Assembly: GCA_020059485.1 (NCBI GenBank)
Contig: JAGVCA010000048.1
Coordinates: 18,195 to 82,194 of the forward strand
Source: Anaerolineales bacterium
GTDB lineage: Bacteria; Chloroflexota; Anaerolineae; Anaerolineales; UBA11579
Reading direction: 5' to 3'
DNA: 64,000 nt
The position numbers and the translations under genes were made by a program. Shown here piece by piece: positions 16,532 through 28,000 of the stretch (position 1 is its first letter; every line of letters begins with the position of its first letter). Under the pieces are notes generated by a model. The model was given only the letters and a program-made list of their open reading frames with translations, was not told where the DNA came from and made no database searches.

Positions 16532-17587
16532 TTAGGCTTCCGGATCTAGGTCTTCATCTTCGTCGAACAGGTCAGGGTCCGGTTCGTCCATTTCGAGGAG
16601 ACGGAAATCGAAGCCCATCTCGTTATAGTCCAAATTCTCTAGGGCTTCTTCCAGGAATTCCGCCTCATCTTCTTCGATCGTATTGCGGGCTAGTGCTTCA
16701 ATGGCGGCACGGGCATCCAGACCACCGATCTCTGACAGTGCCCAGATGGCCGCCTTGCGGACCTCGGTTTCCGGATCATCGATCAGTTGGAGCAGGTGGC
16801 TGACGGCAGGCTGTGCGGCCAGCAGTCCAGCAGCCTGCACGGCTTCCAGGCGAATCGGGAGTGAATCGTGATTGAGATCGGCAATGATCTGCGGCAGCCA
16901 TTGGTCGTTGGCGGTGCGTCCGGCTGCGATCAAACCACTGATATGCCAGTCCTCTTTTTCCTGTGCCAGTGCGCTTTCGATCAAGGCGTCCAGTTGGGGC
17001 AGATTGCTAAATCCGAGTGATTCGAGCGCCCCCTGGCGGATATCCTCCGGTTGGCTGGATTCAGTTACGACAATCAGGCGGCGGGTGATCTGCTGAAATA
17101 GGCCAGGATCGAGATCACCGACCTCACCAAGATAGACAAACTTGCCCAGGCCGCGGGCTGCCTGGGCGCGCACCTCGGCCGCATCATCGGATACCAGCAT
17201 CCGCAGCAATTGACGGGCGACAGCCGAGGATTCACTTTCCCATAGACCGCGCACGGCCACTCGCCGGGCATGCGGGCTGTCCTCTTTCAGGCCGAGTTGA
17301 AAAACCTGGTCAAAATCCAGATGTGTGGTCTTGTCGGCCAGGATCTCAAGATCTTCCAATAAGCGCTGCCGGCGGAGCGGGTCTACCTGAGGCCAAGTAT
17401 CGGCCAGTTGTTCCAGATCCAGCCCCTCCAGTCCGGAAAATCGGTACAAGAAACGGGGTGGGAAGGTGATGGCATCATCCAGCAAGGCATCGATAACCTC
17501 GTTAAAATCGATGGACTTTGCTTCGGGATCACTCAAGTCCTCGTCTTCGAAGTCCATACCATCCAGATCAAAATCGTCTTGTGCCAT
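16532..17587 (-). CDS. Acidic HEAT-repeat protein
   Basis: A 351-residue soluble protein with very acidic ends (FEDEDLSDPEAK near the start and DPDLFDEDEDLDPEA at the end). The middle consists of HEAT or PBS-lyase-type helical repeats: SPHARRVAVRGLWES, DAAEVRAQAARGLGKF, SLPIRLEAVQAAGLLA and ETEVRKAAIWALSEIG. Such repeats bind proteins; no catalytic motif is present. It lies between the site-2 protease and AEC transporter genes with gaps of 18 and 2 bases, so it may be an adaptor for one of them. Function is otherwise unknown. Confidence 0.85.
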   Translation of the reverse strand: MAQDDFDLDGMDFEDEDLSDPEAKSIDFNEVIDALLDDAITFPPRFLYRFSGLEGLDLEQLADTWPQVDPLRRQRLLEDLEILADKTTHLDFDQVFQLGLKEDSPHARRVAVRGLWESESSAVARQLLRMLVSDDAAEVRAQAARGLGKFVYLGEVGDLDPGLFQQITRRLIVVTESSQPEDIRQGALESLGFSNLPQLDALIESALAQEKEDWHISGLIAAGRTANDQWLPQIIADLNHDSLPIRLEAVQAAGLLAAQPAVSHLLQLIDDPETEVRKAAIWALSEIGGLDARAAIEALARNTIEEDEAEFLEEALENLDYNEMGFDFRLLEMDEPDPDLFDEDEDLDPEA

Positions 17588-17605
17588 TGGGTCTCCGCTC
17601 CAGGA

Positions 17606-18643
17606 TCAAGGTGTGGGCGTCAGCGCGTCCAGGTTGATCGATGGGTTGATGAAATCGTTCACGTTGACATACACCATCAGGGCCAGGACCAGCGCCAGGC
17701 TGACCATGTTGAGCACGTAATACAGCCGGATCGGGACGCGCTTGCCGGTGAACAGCTCCGGCAGAGCCAGCAGGATCTTGCCGCCATCGAAGATCGGCAC
17801 CGGCAGCAAGTTGATCAAACCAAGCGAGAAGGAGATCGAAGCCAAGAACCAGACCGTATTGGTCCCGGCGGTAACGCTGGTGGTGGAAGCGTCCAGGTCT
17901 TGGGCCACCGTGAAACCATCCAGCATACCTTTCAGGCCAACCAGCCGGAACGGCAGGTTGGCGATCTGCTGAACCTGAAATACCAGCAGGGCGACACTTT
18001 CGCGAACGGCTCCAAAGAGGGTCAGCGGTTCAAACAACCCGACACCGATCGGGCCTTCCACCAATGGATCGTACTCCAGGCGAGGGGTGAGAGTGACCGT
18101 GTCATACTCACCGGCGCGCATGTATGTAAATTCTGTTTCCTGGCCTTTATTCCGGTCGATCAGCGCCTGCAGTTCCTCTGCGGTGGTTACCTCGATCCCA
18201 TTCACGGCGACGATCTGGTCTTCAGGCATCAGCCCGGCCGCTGCGGCAGGTGATTCGGGATCAACGCCAACGATCAGGATGTGATCAATATTTTTTCCGA
18301 TCTGGAAATAAGCAAAGGAAAGCATCAGAACGGCAGCCGTCAGGTTGACGGCAGATCCGGCCAGCAAAACAACGATTCGTCGCCAAGGCGCAGCAGCCAT
18401 CAACTCGTCCGGGATCTCTTCATCGCCGGGGCGTTCCTTGGCGCGGACAAACCCGCCAACCGGGAGCATATTGAGGGTAAATTCTGTACCCCCTGCCCGG
18501 AAGAGGGTCACCAGGCGGGGGGGGAAGCCGATCCCGAATTCCTGGATCGGAATACGGACCAGCTTTGCGGCCAGGTAATGCCCAAGTTCATGAATCAGGA
18601 TGAGGAACCCGAGCGCCAGGATAAAGTACAACGTTGTCAGCAT
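17606..18643 (-). CDS. rseP: Site-2 protease RseP-like (M50 family)
   Basis: A 345-residue membrane zinc protease. HELGH at residues 18-22 inside the first membrane helix gives two His ligands and the catalytic Glu. One PDZ domain lies at about 120-195 (AGLMPEDQIVAVNGIEV). The second metal motif NLLPVPIFDGGK is at about 283-294 and a final membrane helix follows. It performs intramembrane cleavage, classically of anti-sigma factors after a first cut, so the RskA-type protein at 2.2 kb is a plausible substrate. Escherichia coli RseP has two PDZ domains; one, as here, is common in Gram-positive bacteria and Chloroflexota. It heads the minus-strand operon running to acyP. Confidence 0.93.
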   Translation of the reverse strand: MLTTLYFILALGFLILIHELGHYLAAKLVRIPIQEFGIGFPPRLVTLFRAGGTEFTLNMLPVGGFVRAKERPGDEEIPDELMAAAPWRRIVVLLAGSAVNLTAAVLMLSFAYFQIGKNIDHILIVGVDPESPAAAAGLMPEDQIVAVNGIEVTTAEELQALIDRNKGQETEFTYMRAGEYDTVTLTPRLEYDPLVEGPIGVGLFEPLTLFGAVRESVALLVFQVQQIANLPFRLVGLKGMLDGFTVAQDLDASTTSVTAGTNTVWFLASISFSLGLINLLPVPIFDGGKILLALPELFTGKRVPIRLYYVLNMVSLALVLALMVYVNVNDFINPSINLDALTPTP

Positions 18644-18774
18644 ATCAATCTCCAGGTGTGATTACCAGTAAGTTTTACGACGATCAAGGCCTAACATGAG
18701 GATTATAACGGTTTCTGCAACGGTGTACAGCCTCGGGGGTCTGTGCAGCAGGTATTTTGATAGGGAATCTACAT

Positions 18775-19764
18775 TCAGGCTGGACTGCGTACCAAACGGG
18801 CCGGGCCGCCGGGCTGGGCGGTCAGGACATCGATTACCCCCGGGATTTTACGCAGGTCAGCCTCCACCCTCTCGGCGCTGCCAGCCTCGCAGATCACATG
18901 GATATTCGGACCCGCATCGATGGTGTAACACACCGGTGTCCCGAGGGCTCGCCAGCGCTGCACGGCGTGCATCACAGCCATGGTGGCCGGCAGCCAGTAC
19001 AGCAGTGCAGGGGTAGAGGTTTGCATGACAGCATGCATCAAATTCGAGTCGGCTTCCACGATGGCGGCAAAGGCCTCAAAGTCGCGGGCCAGCAGAGCGC
19101 GGCGGCAAATCTCAATGCGGCGGGGTGTATCCTCCACCCGGGCTGCCTGTAACGGGCTGGTATCGGCCAGACTGTGCCCGCTGGTGGATCCGGTGACCTT
19201 ATGCTCTCGGCTGACAATCGCAACGCAGTCCACCAGTTCCCAGTGATCGGGGGGAGCGATGGAGAAGGCGTAAGAGGAGAGATGGGTTGTGCCTGGTTTC
19301 CATTCCACAAATCCCCCGGGCACAGAACGGCAGGCTGAACCTGATCCGGTGCGCGCGAGCATCGAGAGCTCCTGCTCGGAGAGGGTCAGTCCAGCGGCAG
19401 CGGCAGCGGCCAAGGCCAGCGCGGAGAAAGCCGAAGCTGAGGAGGCGATCCCGGACCCGGTCGGGAAATTGTTTTCGCTGACAACTTCTGCCGAAAGATC
19501 GATCGAAGCCATCCGGCGAACGCGCTCAAGCAGATCAGACACGCGCGACAGTTGCGCCCCGATCAGGGTCCGGCCGTTCAGATTGAGGGTGTCAGAACGT
19601 AGGTCGGGGGTGAAATGTACGGTGGTGTGAGTGACCAGCCTATCCAGATTCATGGAGATGGAGCCATTTGCCGGCAGCCGCAGCTGGGGATTGCTGTTGC
19701 CCCAATATTTGATGAATGCGATGTTGGCACAACTGACTGCGGTTGCTTTCCCGATTGACATCAT
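18775..19764 (-). CDS. mvaD: Mevalonate-type decarboxylase (diphosphomevalonate or phosphomevalonate)
   Basis: A 329-residue GHMP-superfamily enzyme. Seen: ANIAFIKYWGN near residue 13, PTGSGIASSASAFSALA (the ATP loop) near residue 105, and IDAGPN with the catalytic Asp near residue 285. It would convert (di)phosphomevalonate to an isopentenyl product with ATP, in isoprenoid synthesis. In the related Roseiflexus a protein of this family acts on phosphomevalonate, feeding an isopentenyl phosphate kinase route; which substrate applies here cannot be read from sequence. No other mevalonate gene is in the window. It is 131 bases upstream of rseP on the same strand. Confidence 0.85.
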   Translation of the reverse strand: MMSIGKATAVSCANIAFIKYWGNSNPQLRLPANGSISMNLDRLVTHTTVHFTPDLRSDTLNLNGRTLIGAQLSRVSDLLERVRRMASIDLSAEVVSENNFPTGSGIASSASAFSALALAAAAAAGLTLSEQELSMLARTGSGSACRSVPGGFVEWKPGTTHLSSYAFSIAPPDHWELVDCVAIVSREHKVTGSTSGHSLADTSPLQAARVEDTPRRIEICRRALLARDFEAFAAIVEADSNLMHAVMQTSTPALLYWLPATMAVMHAVQRWRALGTPVCYTIDAGPNIHVICEAGSAERVEADLRKIPGVIDVLTAQPGGPARLVRSPA

Positions 19765-19980
19765 TCAGACACCACCTTTCTCAAAACCAAGCGCTAGTGT
19801 ACCACGCAGCACCGGCTGGTCAATGATGCGTCTATGACGAAACATCAGCCGGTTTGTGGGTCTGAACTGACCCGCCGAGGATGACCGTTATCAAGTACAA
19901 TACACCCCGGATTGCAGGATCGTCGGCAATCGCAGCAGTGATCTTATCCACACTCGTACTAATTTCATAATGGAGGGAGC

Positions 19981-21354
19981 ATGACTACAGAAACTGTGTT
20001 GGTCAACGACAAGCGAGAGATCTTTGGCTGGGCAATGTACGACTGGGCAAACTCTGCCTTCAGCACCACGGTTGGCACCGTATTCCTGGGTCCGTATGTA
20101 GCCAGCCTGGCCCGGATTGCCGCTGAGGCAGCCGGGACAGCCAATGTTACCCTGCTGGGTATTCAGATCGCGCCGGATTCATTTCTGCCGTATTGTATTT
20201 CCTTCTCGGTTGGTTTGCAGGTACTGTTTCTGCCGATCCTGGGAGCGATCGCCGATTATTCCAACCTGCGGAAACCGATGATGCGGCTGTTCGCCACTAT
20301 CGGCGCAATGGCGACGATCCTGATGTTTTTGGTGGCGGGCGACCTGTGGTGGTTGGGCGGTTTGCTGTTCATCCTCGCCAACCTGTCTTTTGGGGCGGCA
20401 ATCGTGTTCTACAATGCTTACCTGCCGGATATTGCCAGCGAAGACCAGCGCGACCGGGTTTCCTCCTACGGCTGGGCGATGGGTTACCTGGGTGGCGGCC
20501 TGCTGCTGGCGTTGAACCTGGCTTTCTTTTTATTTAGCGATACGCTTGGTGTACCGACTGACCTGGCCGTCCGGATTAATTTGGCCTCTGCAGGTATCTG
20601 GTGGTTGGGATTTTCCTTTATTACCTGGGGCAGACTGCGCGCCCGGCGGGCTTCCAGAGAACTCCCGCCGAAAGAAACCTATATCAGTATTGGTTTCAAA
20701 CAGCTCCGGAAGACATTGGGCGAGATCCGAAATTTTCCTGAAACCCTGAAATTTCTGCTGGCGTATTTCCTCTACAATGACGGCATCCAGACTGTGATCG
20801 CGGTCTCGGCCACCTTTGCTGCCGCGCCGTTGATCCAGGGCGGGTTGGAACTCGGTCAGGATACGCTGACTGCGGTGATCCTGATGATCCAGTTCGTGGC
20901 TTTTGGCGGCGCGCTGCTGTGGGGCCGGCTGGCCACATGGATCGGGGCCAAGCAATCTGTGATCGTCAGCCTCGTGATCTGGTCTGGCGTGGTGATCTAT
21001 GCCTATGGCGGGCTGCAAAGTGATAATGTGACACTCGAATTTATCGTGTTGGGCATTTTCATTGCCCTGGTGATGGGCGGTTCCCAGGCGATCAGCCGCA
21101 GTTTGTTTGCCCAGATGATCCCGAAGGGCAAGGAAGCCGAGTATTATTCCTTCTACGAGGTCAGCGAGCGGGGGACTTCTTGGATCGGGCCGCTGGTGTT
21201 TGGCCTGGCCAACCAGGTCTTTGGCAGTCTGCGCTATGGCATCCTGTCGCTGATCTTCTTCTTCGTGGTCGGGTTGATCGTGCTGCCATTTGTGAATGTG
21301 GACAAGGCGATCGCGGATGTGAAGGCGCACGATGCAGCCAAAGCGATCAATTAA
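19981..21354 (+). CDS. MFS transporter, UMF1/Atg22-like
   Basis: A 457-residue transporter with about twelve hydrophobic segments. The N-terminal stretch GWAMYDWANSAFSTTV is the hallmark of the UMF1/Atg22 family of the major facilitator superfamily, and SQAISRSLFAQMIPKGKEAEYYSFYEV in the C-terminal half (landmarks ISRSLFAQMIP, AEYYSFYEV) is equally typical. The family exports amino acids or other small solutes; the substrate is not known. GGAGGGAG at 19972-19979 lies directly before the ATG. A TACAAT at 19896-19901 may be a -10 but has no clear -35. Confidence 0.9.
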   Translation: MTTETVLVNDKREIFGWAMYDWANSAFSTTVGTVFLGPYVASLARIAAEAAGTANVTLLGIQIAPDSFLPYCISFSVGLQVLFLPILGAIADYSNLRKPMMRLFATIGAMATILMFLVAGDLWWLGGLLFILANLSFGAAIVFYNAYLPDIASEDQRDRVSSYGWAMGYLGGGLLLALNLAFFLFSDTLGVPTDLAVRINLASAGIWWLGFSFITWGRLRARRASRELPPKETYISIGFKQLRKTLGEIRNFPETLKFLLAYFLYNDGIQTVIAVSATFAAAPLIQGGLELGQDTLTAVILMIQFVAFGGALLWGRLATWIGAKQSVIVSLVIWSGVVIYAYGGLQSDNVTLEFIVLGIFIALVMGGSQAISRSLFAQMIPKGKEAEYYSFYEVSERGTSWIGPLVFGLANQVFGSLRYGILSLIFFFVVGLIVLPFVNVDKAIADVKAHDAAKAIN

Positions 21355-21496
21355 GTAGCGGATCAGTAAAATATCACCCCTATTTGATGATGCAAGAGGT
21401 GGTATCCGGCTTAACAAAGCAGTATCGGCTGCGGAAGGTGCAAACGCCAGGCCAATCGGTTATAATTGAGAAAATCACGCCCTCAAAGGAAAAGAT

Positions 21497-21949
21497 ATGG
21501 ACGTCAAAGACACACTGAAATCGATCGAACTTTTCAACGGTCTGACCGAGGAGCAGTTCGAGATGATGTTGCCAAACGCCGAAGTCGTGAGTGTGCCGAA
21601 AGACCAAAACCTGTTCGCCGTCGGACAGGAGGCCAGCGACATCTACGTATTGTTGGAGGGTAAGCTCAGCATCCAGGTCAAACTCAGTTCACGGCCGGAA
21701 ACGGTCGGGATCGTGGTGCTGCAGAACCGGGGTCAGCTGGTCGGCTGGTCCGGCCTGATGGGCAGTTCACACTATACGGCAGCTGGGATGTGCCTGGAAG
21801 CGAGCAAATTGCTTAGAGTGAACGGTAAAGCCTTGATGGAGGTCCTGGAGTCAAACCCGTGCACCGGTTTCCTGGTGATGCGGGAGATCTCCAAAGTGAT
21901 CAGCAACCGGATCAGGAATCTGCAAAGCGTGGTGCTCAAAACCATCTGA
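21497..21949 (+). CDS. Cyclic nucleotide-binding domain protein
   Basis: A 150-residue protein that is almost entirely one cNMP-binding (CRP-N) beta-barrel: LFNGLTEEQFEMMLPNAE, LFAVGQEASDIYVLLEGKLSI and the GWSGLMGSSHYTAAG region. The phosphate-cassette Arg-Ala usual for tight cAMP binding is not obvious, and no helix-turn-helix follows, so it is not a CRP-type activator. AAAGGA at 21485-21490 precedes the ATG; a TATAAT at 21461-21466 is a reasonable -10. It may sense a nucleotide or act as a structural or allosteric module for a partner. Confidence 0.85.
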   Translation: MDVKDTLKSIELFNGLTEEQFEMMLPNAEVVSVPKDQNLFAVGQEASDIYVLLEGKLSIQVKLSSRPETVGIVVLQNRGQLVGWSGLMGSSHYTAAGMCLEASKLLRVNGKALMEVLESNPCTGFLVMREISKVISNRIRNLQSVVLKTI

Positions 21950-21959
21950 GGTAAAAATA

Positions 21960-21985
21960 CGAGAGCGGCCAGATGGCCGCTCTCG
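21960..21985 (-). terminator. Rho-independent terminator for the macroglobulin gene
   Basis: An 11-bp perfect stem (21960-21970 with 21975-21985) with loop AGAT or ATCT. On the minus strand it is followed by GTATTTTTAC, which suits termination of the gene ending at 22005; on the plus strand the tail is not T-rich. Confidence 0.75.
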
Positions 21986-22004
21986 CTGATTCTAGGACTT
22001 TTCT

Positions 22005-25000
22005 CTATTCCACGATCACGATATCACTGGCGCTGCGGCCAAATACCTCGGGGGAATACATCTCTTCGGCTTTGGCGGGCGGCACAACAAAAGTGCCGGG
22101 GATCGTGGCGCGGGTTTCGTAAGTGTATTCGTACACGCCATCCCACAGCAGTGTGGTGAAGGCCTCCACCCGGTCGTCGCGCAGGTTCTGGTGTTCGTAC
22201 CACGGCCACCACCACCACCAGTAGTTGGATTCGCGCGGGGTAGCGTCTGGCGGGACGGTCTCCGAGACCGCCAGGGCGGGATTAATGACCTCCAGACCGG
22301 CGGGCAGATGGTCAACCAGAGCGACATGATAGCGGCGGTTATCAGCTACCATCGTTACCCGGACACGGACACGCGCCCCGGCCTTGATGTGCCAGACGCC
22401 ATCCTCATCCTGGTAGACATCCTCGGGATCGTCCACAGCTTCATATTCCCGCTGAACAACAAACCCCATATCGAGAGCATCCAGCTTGAGATCGACCGGG
22501 GCGTAGCGCAAGCCGAGGCGGTAGTACAGGCGGCCCTGGCCATCCTTCTGCAGGATGATGTCCTGGTCTTCTCCTTCTGTAAAGGAATCGAGCAGAAAGC
22601 CCATCGGGATGTCGAGTTGGTAGCTGTCGGTGTTGTAGCCCACAAAGGTGCTCGAGCCGACGTAATCCTCTCCCAACCACATGCGGGCGACGAAGTTCGG
22701 TTCAACATTCTCGAAGGTGTTGAAGTACTTGTTCAGGGCCAGCAGGACGAAGACATTCTCCTGGGTGTTGCCCCAATGACCTTTGGTGCGGTGCGCCAGT
22801 AACCCGGTAACCAGTTTCGGGATCAGGTCGCTTTCGGGGTTGTCGGAGATCAAGGCATCCAGCAGAACAGCATCGGTACGGCGGTTGCTGTGCAGCAGCA
22901 CGTAGGCATCGTCGCCGTAACCGGTGGTGAAGTTGGCGGCGCCGGCTGTCTCGACCACCTGGTTGTTGACATGGCGGCGGATGCGTTCAAGCTGCACGTC
23001 GTAGCCCTCGTAACGGGTCAGTACCTGCCAGATCCAGGCCAGGCCTTCCAGAGAGATCTCTTCGACGCCGGCGTCGTCCAGCAAGGCATTCGCTTTGACC
23101 GGATCGGGGTCGTCCATCAGCAAGCGGACGTACAGCGCATAAGCCGAGATGGTCTGTTTGATCTCCTCGCTGTACCAGGAGGGGTAGAATTCCTCGATAT
23201 ACTGCAGGTAACCGAGCGTGTTGATCCACATTTCATCCGGCACCTCATACCCCATCTGACGGGCTTGCTGCAAGGCGTACGCGACGTGGACGGTGTTGAA
23301 CGGGATCGACTCCTGGCCGCGCCGCCAGTACGGGAAGCCGCCATCCCAGTTTTGTAGTTTGGCCAATTCGGCGATGTCCCGGTTGACGGCTTCATCCAGG
23401 TCTTCCGGCGAGGGCAAGCCCTCGGCCTCGAAGGCTTCCAGCACATCTCGCAGGGCGGCAATCGCCAGGATGCGGGAAGCGAGCTGCTCCGAGCAAGTGT
23501 AGGGATAGGAGACCAGGTACAGCACGGCATCGGTCAGCGCCTGCAGGGCGGTGGAGGAGGTGGTGATCTCCAGGCCGCCGTAGATCGGGATGACGCCGGC
23601 CGGAGCAGCCAATGGCTGCAGCACAGCCCCTTCATCCACTACGCCATAGGTGGCAAAGGCTTCTGTGGTGGCTGGCGTGTACACCGGTAGAGAAATCTGA
23701 GCGGCATCGACAAACTCTCCGGAGACGGCGGCAAACTGCATCCGAGCGGTGCCGGCGGTGTCTGTCGTCCCGGGAAAGCGGACTTCGACCCGGTCGTTGG
23801 CCGGGACGGTCACCTGGAAGCCAGGCAGATCGCCAAGCGCCAGGTTGGCAGCCTGCGCAACGACCTCAACTGTCAGGTCTTCGTCGGTCTGGTTCTGCAG
23901 GACCACCGGCATCTCAAACTGGTCGCCAAAGTTCAGGAACCGTGAGGTGGAGGGGCGGAGCATCAGCGGCAGGCGGGCGGTCAGGCTGGTCTCGCCGGTG
24001 CCGAACTGTTTGCCGCCATTGTCCACCGCCACCACCATGATCCGGTAGCGGGTGAGGTTATCCGGCAGGCTAACCCGGATTGAGGCGGTGCCATCAGCTC
24101 CGGTGACTACCTCAGGGGCGAACAGGGCTAAGGGGTTGAAATCTGTCCGCAGTTGGATTGGCGGCTGAGGGCTGCCAGCGCCATCCCCGGCGTCCAGATC
24201 CGCACCGCCGAAGCCCGGTTCCGCGGCAGGGGCTTCCATTTCCATCATCGCTTCTTCGGCAACATCATCCATAACGGTTTGGGTCGCCAGGGCGCGGGTG
24301 GCGGCATCTTTGGTCTCGCTGGCCAGGATTTCGGGATCTACCAGGACAATGCTGCTGCGGCTGTAACTGGAGGATAGCCCGGAGGACCGCAGGTAGTAGA
24401 AGACTGACAGCGGATCGACCAGCTGGTATCCGGTCAATGACAGAATGGCTTCATCGACAACCACCACGGCCAGTTCAGCATCCGGGACAGGCTGTCCGTC
24501 CGCATCGCGCAGGGTAATATCGAGCATGGTCGATTCTCCGGGCGCAAGGGCGGTCTGCCGAGGTGTGACTTCCATCTCCAGGGTGCGGCCGAGCGGCGGG
24601 ATGTTCAGGGTCAGGACGCCGGCAGCAAAGGCAGGCCGCAGGGGGGCGTCTTCGACCACCTGACCGAGTTCGTCAGTGCGCGGGGTCGCCCCGACCAGAT
24701 CGACCTGGATGTTCAGATTGGGGTAGTGGGTTTCGGTGATCGGGATCAGCAAGGTGGTGCTGGATTCCTCAATCGTGAAGCGTTCGGTGTACAGGATGCC
24801 GTTGCGCGTTACTGTCAGCAGGCCTTCAGCCGGGCTGAAGGGGGACTGGACCAGGATGCGGGCGGTATCGCCCGGCTGGTAGTTTTCCTTGTCAGGGATC
24901 AAGTTGGCTTGTTCCTGTTCGACCCGGCGGGCAGGCGGCAGTTCGCCGCCGCTGACCCAGCGGTCCATCTGGGTTTGATTCTCGCGGCCGAGGTCATCCG

Positions 25001-28000
25001 TGACGGTGGCGGTCAACTGGTACTTGCCGCCGAGCGGGGTTTCAAAGATGCAGCGGACCGGTTCGGCCTCGGAGGTTACCAGGCATTCCTGGATCTCCAC
25101 CGGCACTTCCTGCCATTGGCCTTGCTGGAACTTCCATTCCATCCGGGCAGCCTGAACGGTGATTGGCCGGTCAGGAACCGCGGTGCCATCCAGATCGGTG
25201 ACGATCAGATCGAGCTGGATCGGTGTGCCGCGGTCGACGTAGTAGTTTTCAGTCCGCATGCCGACATACAGGTCGGCGGGATGGACCAGCAGACTGGTGC
25301 TGCCAGCCCAGGTCTGGCGGTTGACATCCTGCACGGCGGCTTCAGCGGTGACCGAATACGGTCTCGGTTCGCCGCTGTTTTGGAAGGTCATCTGCAGGTA
25401 GTGGTTGCCGGTCGCGTCTGTGAGGCCGGCGAAGGACTGGTAAGCATAGCTTTCTTCAAAGTTGGGCCAATAGAAGTCTGATTCGTAAAGGCTAAAGTTG
25501 TGCCACCACGGGACCCAGAATCCAAAGGTGAACCCGGGCCAGTTGGGTGGGGTGTAGTTGGTCGGAGTGTGGGTCACAAACCAGTTGGTCTCGGCATTCG
25601 GCAGCGGCCCGCCGGCATAGTACGCGGCTTCGACCGCAACAACCGCTTCACTATCGACGAAGTACGGACCGGTGGTCTCGTTGCGGGCGATGACCTCAAA
25701 CTCGGGGCGGCGGAATTCCTGGATCTGGAAGCTATGATAGTGCGTGCTACCGCTGATCCCGCTGAGGCTGCCGCTGGCGGTGAGGTAGATATTGGCGTAC
25801 CCGAGATTGACGTTCTCAGGGATCGTGAAATTGAAATCGAAGCCACCGAGAGCATTGACTTCGGTGGTGCCGCTGGTGATCTCATTACCGAGCGGGTCGC
25901 TGATCGAGTAGTTTACGCTCTCGACGCGTTCACCGGCCAATTCGACATCGCCTTCCGGCTCGTTATTGATCACGCGCATCCAGCCTTTGACGTGAACTTC
26001 TTCGGCCGGGCGATACATGGCGCGGTCGTCGAAGACATACCACACCAGATCGGTGCTGAGGGCATACGGCCGCCATTCGTCCGAACCCCAGATGTAGGTC
26101 GAACGGGGCAGCAAGGCGGTATCTTCACCCTGGGTTGCTACCAGGTATTGGACATTGCCGCGTAATGGAAGCCGGGCAACGCCGTCATCCCCGGTGGTGC
26201 CTTCCAGGATGGGGGTGTTGGCTGATATCGAGACACCTGAGAGCGGCTGGCCGTCCTGCAGGGCTGTAGTCCAGATGACCAGTTCATCGTTATCGGCGAA
26301 AGCATCCAATCCGATCTGGGTGATCTGCACCCACACATTGACCTGCTCCCAATAGCGGTCTTCCTCAAAAAAGCCCTTCGGTGGGCGAACCTTGACGAAG
26401 AAGTGGCCGTACTGGCCGTCCGTAACCCGGCTGAGGTCGATGGGGACTTCTGTCAGGGTATTGTCTGCGGCCTCCACCTGGACGCGTTCGTCGAGGACCA
26501 GCGTGCCGGGAGGAGAGACCGGCTGGTCGGTGCGGTAGTAGTCCTGGACATAGGTCAGAAAGTCTTCCCAATCTGAAGGTTCGACCGCATAGATCTGAAC
26601 ATCCAGGCTGGTGTAGTTAATCGTGTAGAGGGAGAGGACCGGTTTGGTGGAGGATGGGTCGAGCGTGACGAAGGATTGCTCGGGACCAAACAGCACCGGT
26701 TCGGCTTTACCGATCTTGTAGGTCAGCTTTTCTTCGCGGCCCAGTTGTTGCCCAAAGATGTCGGTGATGGCGCTTTCAACCGTAACGCGGTATGTGGTGT
26801 TGCCAGCAGTTGCGCCGCGGATGGTCAGGGTATTGCCGCTGATCGAAACGTTGGCACCTGGTAGGGCAGGATCAATGGTGATCATGTCCCCTGTGTACAG
26901 GTCGGCATCCAACGGGTTGTTGAACTGGATATACAGCGGGGAGAGCGGGTAGCACAGGTCGTTATCAGAATACCACGAGCAGCCATGACTAACGATATCC
27001 AGCGGCGGGTAGGTAAAAAAGTTTATAAATTGCGGGAAGAAGGTCGTGAGTGGGCCTTCAGCGGAAGGCATCCCGGCATCGATTTTGATGGTAACGTCGG
27101 CATCACGCGGCAGAGGTTCATCGGCCTGCAAGACCAGCCAGCGGCCTTCGGGAGTGGATTCGATCAGGTTGGGGATGGTCTCATCCTCAGCGTAATCGGC
27201 TGGTTCAACGAGCGATAGGTCGACTTCTTTGCCATCAGCAGTGGCGGTGATGAAGGGCAGGACAGCAGCGGAGTCGATGCGCTGATCGAAAGCTAAAAAG
27301 ATGAACGGTTCCAGACCCTGCGGGCCGGATGTGGGCCAGGAATTGGTCAGGGAGGGCGGCGGGGTGCGGAACTGCCAGGTGACGGTCTCGGCCAGTGCCT
27401 CGCCGGTGAGCGATAAGGTGCCAGACGGAATTGTGACCGTGTACTCGGTGGCCATCGGCAGGCGGTCGATCAGGTCGGAATCAAAGTTAAACCGCAGTGT
27501 GCGGGTGCCGACCCAGGTCCAGGTACCGGGGATCTCGGGTGATATCTGGACAGGGATTTCAATCTCAGCCAGCTGGGCTAAGGTGGCAAGCGGGACCATT
27601 GGCTGATTGAAGGTGATATTGATGGTCGGGGCGATCGGGACATCCCCTTCCGGGGCGAAACGGAGCACTTCCAGTGGGCCATACTCGACTTCACCAGGAG
27701 AAAGCTCTTCCGGGTCGACCGGGAAGGGCTGGTCGATGATCTGGCCAGGGCGCGGCGGTGGGATCGGATCGCCAGGCAAATTAAAATCGACCTGGTCGCT
27801 GACTTCCGCTTGCAGGGCAGGCAGGCGAGCCAGAATGGTTTCGATCTGTTCTGCAGTCAGTGGTGTGGTAACCGCCTGGGGAATTGGTTCCGGGTGGTCC
27901 TCCTGGGCGGAACCATCGGTGAGGATGATGGTGAAAGGCTGGTCACCTTCGTCCTCGCCGCCGCCAATGCCGTCATCAACATCCACACTTGTGACGGTGC

